64,000 nucleotides of DNA. It comes from Akkermansia massiliensis. GTDB lineage: Bacteria > Verrucomicrobiota > Verrucomicrobiia > Verrucomicrobiales > Akkermansiaceae. Shown piece by piece: positions 46,544-56,249 of the stretch. A program made the position numbers and the translations under genes. The DNA lies in the NCBI RefSeq assembly GCF_018847375.1, contig NZ_CP072036.1, positions 558,001 to 622,000 of the forward strand, given 5' to 3'. How positions within the stretch are numbered: position 1 is the first letter of the stretch; every line of letters begins with the position of its first letter. The notes beneath the pieces were generated by a model. That model searched no databases. It was not told the origin of the DNA and saw nothing but the letters and a program-made list of their open reading frames with translations.

Positions 46544-49500
46544 ATGGAAAAGATTGCTGCTTCCCTGTTGGCGACAGCTGGTATTGCCTGCGCCCAAACA
46601 TACAACTACGATTCCTCCTCTGAAACGCTTGTGATAACAGGCAAGGGCAATACGGTTGCCGACCGCATTACTCTGGAAGGACCAATAACCCCCGGGAGCA
46701 CAGTCCCTGGGACTTCGGAAATATTCGGAGACACAAAAGAAATTATCTTAAAAGACGTTTGGACATCTCCCGATTCGATCCGCATTAAATATGTGGAGCC
46801 GACTTCTGAGGGAAACAACACGACGCTGAAATTAGAAAATTCGCGTTTGGGCGCATCGGGGGACTTTGATAAAGGCGGCACGGGGTTAATCCTTATTTTG
46901 GATTCCCAATCCAGTCTTGAACTATACGGGAACCGGCTCACCAACACAATCAGAATCGAAAACCAAGGCAACATAAGATGCACAAACGGCACTGTAAGTG
47001 CAAGCTCGTATTTGTGGGACAACAAGACAACCACAGGTTCTTCAGGCGTTCTGGGCGGAAGTGGATATTATAGCTTCGGGAACGTTTCCTCTATCGAGAC
47101 TAATAAAGATTTCGGACTCATCAAGACCAGCGGTCAAATTACAGACCTCGAAATTTCGGGAATTTACACTGTGGACGGGAATTCCGCAAAAACAATCGAC
47201 GACGACTCCTACATCGTGGGTGTGAACACGTCGAGCAGTTCTGACGGGCAGGCGATGACGATTTCGGGTTCACTTACAATCAATGCAAAACAAGGCACGG
47301 GGATAGGTATACTGGCCAACCAGCTCGGCAGCGACGACGTTTCGCTCAAAAATAACTATTCGGGCCAAATTTACGTGACAGCAAAAGACGCCTTCGGTGT
47401 AAAAGTTGGTAAAAACGCGGCCAAGGACCCCTCTGCTGCGGGCGACATCTACTCGCTTTCCGTGGGCGAACTCGACATCGAAAGCACAATCACTTCGGGC
47501 AGCACGCAGGGTGAAGCAACGGGTATATACGCAAAAAGCGTCAAGCGCGATTTGACAGCAAATGCAATCACAGTAAAGGGGTACACCAATGCAACCGGTA
47601 TCCATCTGACGGAAGGCGGCCGCAACCTCACCATATCCGATATGCAAGTAAGCGCGGGAATCAGCGGCAACGCAGCAGGCATAATCGCCGCGCCAGGCAG
47701 AGATAACCCTGTTTCCACAGCCGGAAACCTCGAAAACATCAGGATAGATAATTTGGAGGTTTCAGGCGGCGCAGATGCCACGGGTATCTTTGCAAACTCC
47801 ATTACAAAATCGGGCCAAAATGAAAACATCATAGGCAACATTACGGTTTCGTCTGAAAACGGATTGGCAAACGGTATTTTCGCCGACAACGCTGACATCA
47901 CCCTCGGCGGCAAAATCCTATCCTCAAGCGAAAACTCCAACGCCTACGGAATTTGGACGGAAAACGACCTTTTCTTAAAAATGCTCGATGGTTCGGAAAT
48001 CTCGGCAATCGCTGCAAACGAAAACTCCAGCGCCCAGGCAATCCGCTCGAAAAACCTCTATCTGACATTCGACGGCAGCGCGACGATAAATGGCGACCTC
48101 ATGGCGGACGCCGGCATGGAGCTAAACAACGGAGGCAATGTAGTCGTCAACGGCAATATCGAGGGTAAACATCTTGCCGCAGAATCAACAATCGGCACGG
48201 TTTCAGGCAAAATGAAATTCGACTCGGTTGCCGGCCTGAACATTACCGCATCAGTGGGTTCGCTCGAAATCGGTACGTCGGGCGAGGATTCGGGGTATAT
48301 TAAAGTCAACACAGTCGAGACATCAGCAAACATTTCAAACGCCGTTTTGGTGACAATCGAAAACGCAAACGGCAACGTCTCGTTCAACTCGGTTAATTCG
48401 GCGACGGTAAACAACGCCGTTGGCGACATCTCAGCAACAAATGTCACTAACGGACTGAACGTCGGCGATGTCGGCAACATCCGCGTAAGCGGTACGAATG
48501 TCAATGTGCTTGACGGCAAAACTGTGAGCGGCGACATCGTTTCGACGATAGACCTCATACTGTCAAACGAAGGTTCGGCAACACTCACGGGTTCAGTTTC
48601 GGCGGGCGGGAACAGACTTACGATAAACAGTGTCTTCGGCATAAACTCTTCAGCCGCGACCGTAATCAGCGCGGGGACACTCGGGGGCGCGGGCTTGCGC
48701 GGCACCATCAACAACCACTACGACAACATCTTCGGTTTCTCCGCAACCGACGACTCTTCGGGAAGCCTCACCGCCGCAACCGCCTTGAAAGGCACGCACG
48801 ACGTCGTCTCGAACAACATTTCGGGCATGATCGACGGCGACTTGGATCCTTTTGAAAACACCTACATCACCGTGAAGTACGTCAACGTCGGCAGCAATGT
48901 CGGCTACGAAATCAAGAAGAACACCTATCTTGCCGAAGCAGTTGCGACAAACGAATTCGAAAAGGCGTTGGCAAAAACCTACGACGATCTTGAATACATC
49001 GACGGCGACGACGCGGCGAACGAGGCGGCAGTTACCAAAAAACGTAATTTCGCCGCAATGGTAAAAAGCGGCACACTGGGTGCGATACTTCCGCAGTCGG
49101 TAGTGCACAGCGTGCGCATGAACATGGATCTTGCCGACATAATCCACCTCGACACGCTCAACCGCACGAGCGCGGCAATCGACGGCCTCGGCGCAAAAAG
49201 CAGCGGCACGGAAGTTTCGGGGGGGCGTTTTTCAGGCATTACCGTCCGCAACATAAACAGGTTTGCCACCTACGGCGGCGATGAAAACATGGATGGGTCG
49301 AGCGACTATATTTCGGGCGGCTTGGTGAATTTTGAATACACGGCGGGTAACACGTTTCTTGCGGGCTTCGGCTTCGGCGGTTTTCAGGCAAAATCGTCAG
49401 GCAAGGGCAACTGCGGCAAGGCGGAAACCCAAAGCCTTGCGGTCAACGCCTACACCGACTGGCGGTTCTTCGGCAACTTTGACTGGTACTTCGGTGCAAC

Positions 49501-50035
49501 CTATGCTTTCGGCATGAACAAAGCCGAAAGGATGAACATCCTGAACAAAAGCAAAGCCGATTGGAATTCAAACCTCATCGGTGTCTTCACGGGCGTTCGA
49601 TACGCGTGGAAGCCTTTTGCCGACACCGGATTTTACCTGAAACCCACAATCGGCGTAAACGCGGACTTCCTGATGAACCCGTCGTTCACGGAAAAAAGCG
49701 GGGAAGAACGCATGAGCGCGGAATCAGAAAACTATACAAGCGTGAAGTCGCTTGTGGGAATTGAGGGCACTTACGCGTTTTCAAACGGCTTCTACTTTAC
49801 GGGCAGAATGTTCTACACGCACGAATTTTGCGACGACCGCTACGAAGTAAATGCCATGCTCGGCTCTTCCTTCATAAGGGTAAGGGGCTGGAAAATGGAC
49901 AGGGACGCTGGCGTATTCGGCGCAGGCATCGGATACAGCATCACGGAACAGTGGAGCGTCTATGCCGACTATGCCGCGGACGTTTCGGACAAAGTGCGCC
50001 ACAACGTCAATATGGGCGTCACGTTTAAATTTTAA
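46544..50035 (+). CDS. Autotransporter with foreign-looking codon use
   Basis: A 1163-residue protein. A short leader (MEKIAASLLATAGIACAQ) precedes a passenger of about 880 residues rich in Asn, Ser, Gly and Thr with repeated strands (GNITVSSENGLANGIFADNADITLGGKIL, NGDLMADAGMELNNGGNVVVNGNIEG) typical of a beta-helix. The last 270 residues (FSGITVRNINRFATYGGDENMDG, LVNFEYTAGNTFLAGFGFGGF, GIEGTYAFSNGFYFTGRMFYTH, ending MGVTFKF) form an autotransporter beta-barrel. It likely acts as an adhesin or surface-displayed protein. Serine is often encoded by tcg, whereas the neighbours favour tcc. The target is unknown. Confidence 0.88.
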   Translation: MEKIAASLLATAGIACAQTYNYDSSSETLVITGKGNTVADRITLEGPITPGSTVPGTSEIFGDTKEIILKDVWTSPDSIRIKYVEPTSEGNNTTLKLENSRLGASGDFDKGGTGLILILDSQSSLELYGNRLTNTIRIENQGNIRCTNGTVSASSYLWDNKTTTGSSGVLGGSGYYSFGNVSSIETNKDFGLIKTSGQITDLEISGIYTVDGNSAKTIDDDSYIVGVNTSSSSDGQAMTISGSLTINAKQGTGIGILANQLGSDDVSLKNNYSGQIYVTAKDAFGVKVGKNAAKDPSAAGDIYSLSVGELDIESTITSGSTQGEATGIYAKSVKRDLTANAITVKGYTNATGIHLTEGGRNLTISDMQVSAGISGNAAGIIAAPGRDNPVSTAGNLENIRIDNLEVSGGADATGIFANSITKSGQNENIIGNITVSSENGLANGIFADNADITLGGKILSSSENSNAYGIWTENDLFLKMLDGSEISAIAANENSSAQAIRSKNLYLTFDGSATINGDLMADAGMELNNGGNVVVNGNIEGKHLAAESTIGTVSGKMKFDSVAGLNITASVGSLEIGTSGEDSGYIKVNTVETSANISNAVLVTIENANGNVSFNSVNSATVNNAVGDISATNVTNGLNVGDVGNIRVSGTNVNVLDGKTVSGDIVSTIDLILSNEGSATLTGSVSAGGNRLTINSVFGINSSAATVISAGTLGGAGLRGTINNHYDNIFGFSATDDSSGSLTAATALKGTHDVVSNNISGMIDGDLDPFENTYITVKYVNVGSNVGYEIKKNTYLAEAVATNEFEKALAKTYDDLEYIDGDDAANEAAVTKKRNFAAMVKSGTLGAILPQSVVHSVRMNMDLADIIHLDTLNRTSAAIDGLGAKSSGTEVSGGRFSGITVRNINRFATYGGDENMDGSSDYISGGLVNFEYTAGNTFLAGFGFGGFQAKSSGKGNCGKAETQSLAVNAYTDWRFFGNFDWYFGATYAFGMNKAERMNILNKSKADWNSNLIGVFTGVRYAWKPFADTGFYLKPTIGVNADFLMNPSFTEKSGEERMSAESENYTSVKSLVGIEGTYAFSNGFYFTGRMFYTHEFCDDRYEVNAMLGSSFIRVRGWKMDRDAGVFGAGIGYSITEQWSVYADYAADVSDKVRHNVNMGVTFKF

Positions 50036-50192
50036 GTCGATTCGCGAATGAGCAAAAAATCTGCAATATATTTCTGCCGCAATAGAATCGCCTCATAAAC
50101 ATCTGTAAAAGCATTGATAGGGAGGGAGCCGCTGTTACTGAGCTCCGGTGTCATGGAACACAAACGGCTTTCTGTAAAAGCGCCCCAGCCTC

Positions 50193-51359
50193 TCAGCCCT
50201 TCCATTCTGGCCTGTACACGAGCACCGGGCCGGTACGCGAAGACTGAACGCCGCGCACCTTCCGAACGGCGGAGCCCACCAGGGCGGCAGCCTGTTCCAC
50301 CTCCTCCTGCGTCGTCATGAAAGACAGGGAAAAACGCAGGGAGGAACGTACCGCCTCATCAGACAATCCCATGGCCGTCAGCACGTGGGAAGGCATCGGC
50401 TGCAGCGTATGGCAGGCAGACCCAGCCGAACACAGCAGGCCGGCAGGTTCCAGCAACAGCATCAGCGCTTCCGCCGTACATCCGTCAAACGCCAGATTGG
50501 AAGTATTGGGAATACGTTCCGTTCCGCCGGAATGCACCGTCACGCCGCCCACCTGTGCCCGCAGGAGAGACTCAAAAGAATCCCGCATCCGGGACAGCCG
50601 TCCGGCGTCCTCCTCCAAGTGCCTCAATGCCGCCCGCGCCGCCGCACCAAAACCAATGATTCCCGGAACATTCTCCGTGCCGGACCTCAAACCGTACTCC
50701 TGCCCCCCCCCGAACAGCAAAGGGGAAAAAGGAGCCCCCGCTCTCCTGTACAGACATCCAATCCCTTTGGGGCCATGGAATTTGTGTGCGGATACGGAAG
50801 CATAATCCACTTCCATTCCATGCAAATCCACGGGAATTTTTCCGGCGCACTGCACTATATCCAAATGCACGGGAACTCCATGTTTCCCGGCGGAGGAACA
50901 CAAAACCGCCGCATCCTGCAATGCGCCTGTCTCATTATTGGCCCAGGCAAAAGAAACGCCGGACACGCCCCCTGCGCACATGGACTCCCATTTTTCCGGA
51001 ACCGCTCGCCCTTCCCTGTCCACGGGGCAGACACAGCCGCTGCCCAGGGCCAGGGCCGTCTTCAAGGAGGCGTCATGGTCCGTGGACAAAACGCCTATCC
51101 CTCCCTCCCGCTCCCCGGCCATCTGGCGGAAAGCCATATTAGACGCCTCCGTTCCGCCGGAAGTAAATACAATTTCCGAAGGAAATGCGCCCAACAGGGC
51201 GGCAACGGCCGCACGGGCTTCCTCCACCGCCTCGCGCACGCTCCTGGCGCAGCCGTAACCGGCGGACGGGTTGAAAAACCGTTCTTTTAAAAACGGCTCC
51301 ATGGCCTCGTAAACCTCCGGGGCCAGCGGTGTGGTAGCGTTATTATCCCAATAAATCAC
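50193..51359 (-). CDS. Cysteine desulfurase (NifS/IscS family)
   Basis: A 388-residue pyridoxal-phosphate enzyme that takes sulfur from cysteine for iron-sulfur clusters and tRNA thiolation. The start is VIYWDNNATTPLAPEVYE; a GTG at 51359, preceded by GGGGGAG, fits the family start better than the one at 51428. The PLP lysine is in SAHKFHGPKGIGCLY, the His in STDHDASLK, and the catalytic Cys is in LLCSAGSACHTL. A run of nine G (coding strand) near 50703-50711 reads through correctly. Divergent from coaB. Confidence 0.95.
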   Translation of the reverse strand: MIYWDNNATTPLAPEVYEAMEPFLKERFFNPSAGYGCARSVREAVEEARAAVAALLGAFPSEIVFTSGGTEASNMAFRQMAGEREGGIGVLSTDHDASLKTALALGSGCVCPVDREGRAVPEKWESMCAGGVSGVSFAWANNETGALQDAAVLCSSAGKHGVPVHLDIVQCAGKIPVDLHGMEVDYASVSAHKFHGPKGIGCLYRRAGAPFSPLLFGGGQEYGLRSGTENVPGIIGFGAAARAALRHLEEDAGRLSRMRDSFESLLRAQVGGVTVHSGGTERIPNTSNLAFDGCTAEALMLLLEPAGLLCSAGSACHTLQPMPSHVLTAMGLSDEAVRSSLRFSLSFMTTQEEVEQAAALVGSAVRKVRGVQSSRTGPVLVYRPEWKG

Positions 51360-51465
51360 GCCTTCATAACTCCCCCAATCGCGGGAAGGAGTCAAGCCGG
51401 AACATAATGCGCAGCTGCACAAGATCACTCTTCACTTTTACCCGTGATTCCGCATAATGCCTCTC

Positions 51466-52140
51466 ATGCGTTTTCTTATCACGGCAGGCCCCACCAGAGA
51501 AGCTATTGACCCCGTCAGATACCTCACCAACCACTCCTCCGGAAAAATGGGGTATTGCCTGGCGGAAGCGGCTGTTCACGAAGGCCACAGCGTCCTTCTC
51601 ATCTCCGGCCCCACTTCCCTGGACATCCCGCACGGCGTGGACTTCCTGCCGGTTGAATGTGCACGGGAAATGTATGATGCTGTCAAAAACCAGGCTCCCT
51701 ACGCCGACGCCGCCATCCTCAGCGCCGCCGTAGCGGATTATCGCCCCGTTTCCGTTCCGGACCGCAAAATCAAGAAAACGGGGGAGCGCATGATTTTGGA
51801 ACTGGAACGTACTGCGGATATTCTTGGCTCCATGCGCGCGGAATTCGGCTTCAGAGGCATTCTGGTAGGCTTCGCGGCGGAAACCCATGACGTGGAAAAT
51901 TACGCGCGCGGCAAACTGGAACGCAAGCGGTGCGACATGATTGTGGCCAACGACGTTTCCCGCAGTGACATTGGTTTTAACTCCTCTGAAAATGAAGTGC
52001 TGCTCGTTTACCCGGACCGGACGGAGCTTTTGGAAAAAGCGCCTAAAACGCAAATTGCCTTTCAAATCATTGAGCGCGCATGCCGTCTCGCACAGGGAAA
52101 AGCTCCGTCATGGCGCACGGCAGACCCGTTCCACGCTTGA
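51466..52140 (+). CDS. coaB: Phosphopantothenate-cysteine ligase (CoaB only)
   Basis: A 224-residue enzyme that joins phosphopantothenate and cysteine using a nucleotide. The start MRFLITAGPTREAIDPVRYLTNHSSGKMGYCLAEAA, the segment VAVADYRPVS..DRKIKK (as ILSAAVADYRPVSVPDRKIKKTG), GFAAETHD and NDVSRSDIGFNSSENEVLLV are diagnostic. The CoaC half is absent and is encoded at 38735-39274. The ATG at 51457 three codons upstream is an alternative. Divergent from the cysteine desulfurase gene. Confidence 0.95.
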   Translation: MRFLITAGPTREAIDPVRYLTNHSSGKMGYCLAEAAVHEGHSVLLISGPTSLDIPHGVDFLPVECAREMYDAVKNQAPYADAAILSAAVADYRPVSVPDRKIKKTGERMILELERTADILGSMRAEFGFRGILVGFAAETHDVENYARGKLERKRCDMIVANDVSRSDIGFNSSENEVLLVYPDRTELLEKAPKTQIAFQIIERACRLAQGKAPSWRTADPFHA

Positions 52141-52221
52141 ACCGGAAGAAGGTTTGCCCCACGATCCGATGTCGGCATGTAAATGCCGGCGGCCTTTCCC
52201 AAAACTACATTTTCCATTTTC

Positions 52222-53343
52222 ATGCCCGTCACTCTTCAGGATTTAGGCTGGAACGACCACTTTCAACGCGCTTTCAACGCCGTCGCCAAACCCGGCTGGG
52301 TTCCGGGACGCCTCATCCGGGAAACGAAAATCAACTTCACCGCCCTGCTGGACGGCGGGGAAGACGTGGACGCGGTCGTCAGCGGCAAGCTCTGGCATGA
52401 CGCCGCCACGGATGCGGAACTGCCCGCCGTAGGAGACTGGGTGGCGATTGACCCGGGGGAAGCGGGAGACGAAGCCGTCATACGCGCCATTCTCCCCCGC
52501 CAGACCTGTTTTTCCCGCAAAGCTCCGGGAAAAAGCAGCGCGGAACAGGTTCTGGGAACCAATGTGGACACCGTAGCCGTGGTGACGGAGCCGGGAACGG
52601 ACTTCAACCCCAGGCGCATGGAGCGCTACTTTACGCTCATCCGCCGCAGCGGCGCCGCACCTCTCATCCTGCTCAATAAAACGGACCTTTTCTCCAGGGA
52701 GGAAGTGGACGAAGCCGTGCAGGCCCTGCGGGAACTCTCCCCGGAATGCTCCATCATCGGCATCAGCGCCCTGCACAACAAGGGAATCAAGGAATTCCGC
52801 AAATGCCTTTCCAGGGGAAAAACCATCTGCATCGTCGGTTCCTCCGGAGTGGGAAAATCCACGCTGGTCAATACCCTGCTGGGGGACGAATGGCTCTGGA
52901 CGGGGGAAGTGAATGAGGTGACCGGCAAGGGACGCCATACGACCGTGGCGCGCGAACTGGTGCTCCTCAAACACGGCGGCCTGCTGATTGACAATCCCGG
53001 AATCCGTGAAATCCAGATGTGGACGGATGAACATACCCTGCGGGAAAGCTTTGCGGATTTGACGGAGCTGGCCCAGGAATGCAAATTTGCGGATTGCAGC
53101 CACGGCACGGATTCCGGCTGCGCCATCAGGAAAGCCGTGGAGGAAGGAACGTTGGACAGGGAGCGGTACTTGAATTTCCTGAATTTGGAAAATGAAATCG
53201 CCCGGCTTGCCAAACGTCAGAAAAAAAGGCAAATGAACGTGGAACGGGCCGGGAAGAGAGACCGGAAGGTACAGGCCCGGAATTATGAGGACCGCGTGGA
53301 ACTGGAACGCCGCCACAAGCCCAACCACCGCAGCCATGACTGA
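52222..53343 (+). CDS. rsgA: Small ribosomal subunit biogenesis GTPase RsgA
   Basis: A 373-residue circularly permuted GTPase that helps 30S maturation. Order of motifs: N-terminal OB domain (GWVPGRLIRETKINFTALLD), G4 LLNKTDLF, G5 SALHNKG, G1 GSSGVGKST, G3 DNPGIREIQM, and a C-terminal zinc knuckle with CKFADCSHGTDSGCAI. A basic tail (KRQKKRQMNVERAGKRDRKVQARN) follows. The ATG at 52222 is preferred; the frame is open 13 codons upstream. Confidence 0.96.
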   Translation: MPVTLQDLGWNDHFQRAFNAVAKPGWVPGRLIRETKINFTALLDGGEDVDAVVSGKLWHDAATDAELPAVGDWVAIDPGEAGDEAVIRAILPRQTCFSRKAPGKSSAEQVLGTNVDTVAVVTEPGTDFNPRRMERYFTLIRRSGAAPLILLNKTDLFSREEVDEAVQALRELSPECSIIGISALHNKGIKEFRKCLSRGKTICIVGSSGVGKSTLVNTLLGDEWLWTGEVNEVTGKGRHTTVARELVLLKHGGLLIDNPGIREIQMWTDEHTLRESFADLTELAQECKFADCSHGTDSGCAIRKAVEEGTLDRERYLNFLNLENEIARLAKRQKKRQMNVERAGKRDRKVQARNYEDRVELERRHKPNHRSHD

Positions 53344-53395
53344 TTCTCCGTCAAATTGGCTTGTCAAACCGCAGAGGCGCGCTTACCAGTAAGGG

Positions 53396-54367
53396 ATGCT
53401 CTTCCCATGCAGCCTTTTCCGCGCTTCCGCGGCCCTTCTGGCATTGGGCGCGCTTCCTCTCTCCGCAGCGGAACAGCCGGACCCCGCCCAGGCCAGGCCC
53501 GTCGTTTCCATCACGGACCTGAACCCCGTCCGGCTGACGAGAGACGCCCACAGCAAACTTCTTGTGGCGCAATGCACCATTAACGGCGTTCCATGCAATC
53601 TCATTGTGGACACGGCGGCCTCCCACACCACGTTTGACATCAAATTCATCAAGAAGAATTTCCCCGGCCTGCCGCTTGAAAACGCGCAGATCGCCCCCGG
53701 CTCCAACGTCAACACCGTTCCCCAGCTTTTCGCCATGAAGACCTTCTCCATCGGAGGGCTTCACATTAAAAACTTCTTCGGCCTCGCCATGGACCTCACC
53801 CCCCTTCAAAAAGATATGCAGGTCAGGGTGGACGGCATTCTGGGAATCAACTACCTGGGCTTCTCCCCGTTCCTGCTGTCCGTCAGGGATGCTTCCCTCC
53901 AATTTCTGGAACGCTCCCGCTTTCCCTCCCAGAACATGAAGCCGCTGGAAGTGGAACGCCACCCATCCGGAATTTTCTATGTCCGCTGCTCCCGGGGAGG
54001 AGACGCCTTCCTGCTGGCCCTTGATTCCGGTTCTTCCCTTTCCCTGGCCCCGCTGGAACAGTGGCCCGCGGACCCAAATGGAAACCAGCTCACGGCCAAG
54101 GCCTCCGACATCAACGGACACAGCGGGGACCGCAACGTCATGAAGCTGGGCATACCCTCCACCCTCCGCATGGGGCCGGACTTCCAGATGGACGGCCTTT
54201 CCTTCGCCGTGACGGGAACAGGCGGCAGATGCCAGATAGGCGTGGACACCCTCCAGCACTTTGACATCATCATTGACGCGCCGCAGGGGGAAGTCTTCGC
54301 CCTGCCGCTCCATTCCAAGCCGGAGGCCCGCGGACAAAAGGCTCCCGCCGTTAAACGGGAATCTTGA
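53396..54367 (+). CDS. Exported retropepsin-like aspartic protease
   Basis: A 323-residue exported protein (leader MLFPCSLFRASAALLALGALPLSA). The first half has CNLIVDTAASHTTFDI and the second half DAFLLALDSGSSLSL; each resembles the catalytic D-[ST]-[GA] loop of pepsin-like or retropepsin-like enzymes, so one chain may carry both active-site aspartates. VDGILGINYLG after the first loop fits the hydrophobic-G-hydrophobic motif. In place of DTG the first site is DTA, which is common in bacterial family members. Substrate unknown. It converges with waaA, overlapping by 17 bp. Confidence 0.75.
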   Translation: MLFPCSLFRASAALLALGALPLSAAEQPDPAQARPVVSITDLNPVRLTRDAHSKLLVAQCTINGVPCNLIVDTAASHTTFDIKFIKKNFPGLPLENAQIAPGSNVNTVPQLFAMKTFSIGGLHIKNFFGLAMDLTPLQKDMQVRVDGILGINYLGFSPFLLSVRDASLQFLERSRFPSQNMKPLEVERHPSGIFYVRCSRGGDAFLLALDSGSSLSLAPLEQWPADPNGNQLTAKASDINGHSGDRNVMKLGIPSTLRMGPDFQMDGLSFAVTGTGGRCQIGVDTLQHFDIIIDAPQGEVFALPLHSKPEARGQKAPAVKRES

Positions 54368-55637
54368 GCATGATGCAGATCATGCGGATGGTGCGGGCCG
54401 TAGCGCCGAAATGGGCTTTCAACGCCACCTGCGCGCGGGAGGACTGGGCATGGGCCAGCAGCGGATTGTCCAGCATCTCCTTGAGCACGTCCGCCAGACG
54501 CTCCTCATCGCACCGGGTAATGCCGTCCACGCCCTCAAGCAGCTGGACCAGCGCATCGAAATTCTCCATGTGCGGCCCCGTCAGCACGGGCACGCCGCAG
54601 GCAACGGCCTCCGCCGGATTCTGGCCGCCGTCCGCCAGAAAGCTCTTGCCGATCACGGCCACATCCGCCAGCGCGGTCCAATCCCTCAATTCTCCGGTCG
54701 TATCCGCAATGTAGCAGACATTGTCCTTCAGGGTTTCCGGAAGCTCGCCATCCGTCCGCAGCACGCACTGCCAGCCGCGGGCCTCCAACTCACGCACCAC
54801 CGTATGGCGGCGTTCCGCATGCCGGGGAACTATCAAGGGGAAGCCTCCCGCCTTGCGCACGGCCTCCGCAATCAGCACTTCCTCCCCGTCATGCGTGCTG
54901 GCGGCCAGCACCACGGGCTTGCCGCGCTTCAGCTTGTCCAGAATGGCGGCAAACTCCGCATTGGTTTCCTTGCGCTCCGCCATCTGCTGGTCAAACTTGA
55001 TGCTGCCCGTCACATGAATGATGGAGGGGCGCACCCCCACGGATTCAAACCTCCGGACGTCTCCCTTGTCCTGCACGCCCATGGCGTCCAGCGTGGAAAA
55101 ATAATATCGTGACACCCATTTAAAAGCGCGGTAGCGGCTCTCGGACCTGGCGGACATGCGGGCATTGATCATCGCCATGGGAATGCCCCGCACCTTGGCG
55201 GCGCGGGCAAAGTTCGGCCATAATTCCGCCTCTACCAGCACAATGGCTTCCGGTTCAAAACGGTCAAAGCACCTCCCCGGCAGGCCCAGCAGGTCAAAGG
55301 GGGCATAAATTACGCGCACGCCGGACACCTGGGCATTCACCGCCGTATCATGCCCCGTAGCCGTGCTGGTGGCCAGCACCGCGGAACCGCCGCGCTCCCG
55401 GAGCCACGCTCGGAGAAATTTGAGGGCCAGCACCACTTCACCCACACTCACGGCATGCACGTACAGCACCCCCTTCGGCTCCCGGTTGTAGGAAACCCGG
55501 TACAGGCCGAAGCGCTCCATCAACCCCGTGCCGAAGCCGCCGCGCCTCTTCTGCTTGAGCAGGTAGGAAGGCAGCGTCACCAGCCACCCGAGGGTGTACA
55601 GGACATTGTAACAGAAAGAGAACAGGAAGGCTTTCAT
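54351..55637 (-). CDS. waaA: 3-deoxy-D-manno-octulosonic acid transferase
   Basis: A 428-residue membrane-associated glycosyltransferase that adds Kdo to lipid A in lipopolysaccharide synthesis. An N-terminal anchor (AFLFSFCYNVLYTLGWLVTLPSYLL) is followed by VLYVHAVSVGEVVLALKFL, ATSTATGHDTA, PFDLLGLPGRCFDRFEPEAIVLVEAELWPN, NARMSARS, GSIKFDQ, VPRHAERR and GQNPAEAVACGVPVLTGPHMENF, all WaaA landmarks. The ATG at 55637 is one base from the rsmD stop, so the two genes are cotranscribed. Confidence 0.96.
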   Translation of the reverse strand: MKAFLFSFCYNVLYTLGWLVTLPSYLLKQKRRGGFGTGLMERFGLYRVSYNREPKGVLYVHAVSVGEVVLALKFLRAWLRERGGSAVLATSTATGHDTAVNAQVSGVRVIYAPFDLLGLPGRCFDRFEPEAIVLVEAELWPNFARAAKVRGIPMAMINARMSARSESRYRAFKWVSRYYFSTLDAMGVQDKGDVRRFESVGVRPSIIHVTGSIKFDQQMAERKETNAEFAAILDKLKRGKPVVLAASTHDGEEVLIAEAVRKAGGFPLIVPRHAERRHTVVRELEARGWQCVLRTDGELPETLKDNVCYIADTTGELRDWTALADVAVIGKSFLADGGQNPAEAVACGVPVLTGPHMENFDALVQLLEGVDGITRCDEERLADVLKEMLDNPLLAHAQSSRAQVALKAHFGATARTIRMICIMLKIPV

Positions 55638-55638
55638 C

Positions 55639-56214
55639 TTACTTCTCAGGCAATCGATAGAACAACAGCATATTTTTCCCGTACCGGCGGGTATCCACCA
55701 GGTCCAGGCCGTCAAACTCCGCGGCGCCTTCCATGCCGGTTCCCCAGCCTTCCTGCACTTCCGCAATAAACACGCCGCCGTCCTTCAGCAGTCCGGCAAT
55801 TCCGGCCTCCGCCAGTTCCACAATAAAATCCCGGTCCGCCGGGCCCTTGCAGTAGGGGGGATCTGCAAAAACAATGTCGTACTTCCTGCCGGCCAGCAGC
55901 TCCCTTTTCACAAACTGCACGGCGTCTCCCTGGATGACGGCGCCGCCCTCCAGGCCGGTTTTGGCAAGATTGGCCTTGGCCGTCGCGCAGGAAAGCCGGG
56001 AAAAATCCACCATGCGGGAGCTCCCTGCCCCGCGGCTGAGGGCTTCCAGGCCGAAGGCTCCGGAGCCGGTGAACAAATCCAGCACGTCGGCATGGTCAAT
56101 CAGCGGGTTCAGGATGGAAAAAAGGGCCTCCCTGACCCGGTCGGTCGTGGGCCGCACTTCCCCTTTGGGAACAGACAGTGCTATGCCGCCGGCCTTTCCG
56201 CTGATGATACGCAT
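55639..56214 (-). CDS. rsmD: 16S rRNA (guanine966-N2)-methyltransferase RsmD
   Basis: A 191-residue SAM-dependent methyltransferase. It starts MRIISGKAGGIALSVPKG, with PTTDRVREALFSIL, the SAM-binding LDLFTGSGAFGLEALSRGA and the catalytic FADPPY motif. It methylates G966 in 16S rRNA at the P site. Length and motif order are normal. It is one base upstream of waaA, a pairing of translation and envelope genes. Confidence 0.96.
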   Translation of the reverse strand: MRIISGKAGGIALSVPKGEVRPTTDRVREALFSILNPLIDHADVLDLFTGSGAFGLEALSRGAGSSRMVDFSRLSCATAKANLAKTGLEGGAVIQGDAVQFVKRELLAGRKYDIVFADPPYCKGPADRDFIVELAEAGIAGLLKDGGVFIAEVQEGWGTGMEGAAEFDGLDLVDTRRYGKNMLLFYRLPEK

Positions 56215-56249
56215 GTTTTTACCGGAATGAAAGGAACGTCTTGTTGTCC

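Noticed and set aside
50036..50192. The missing 5' half of the truncated GNAT on the far side of the autotransporter
   Set aside because: A minus-strand frame there includes an LLIRE-like string, but it is short, has no other GNAT features and runs into the autotransporter antisense.
50703..50711. A 9-base homopolymer in the cysteine desulfurase gene as a frameshift
   Set aside because: The frame reads through correctly to conserved sequence on both sides, so no lesion is seen here.
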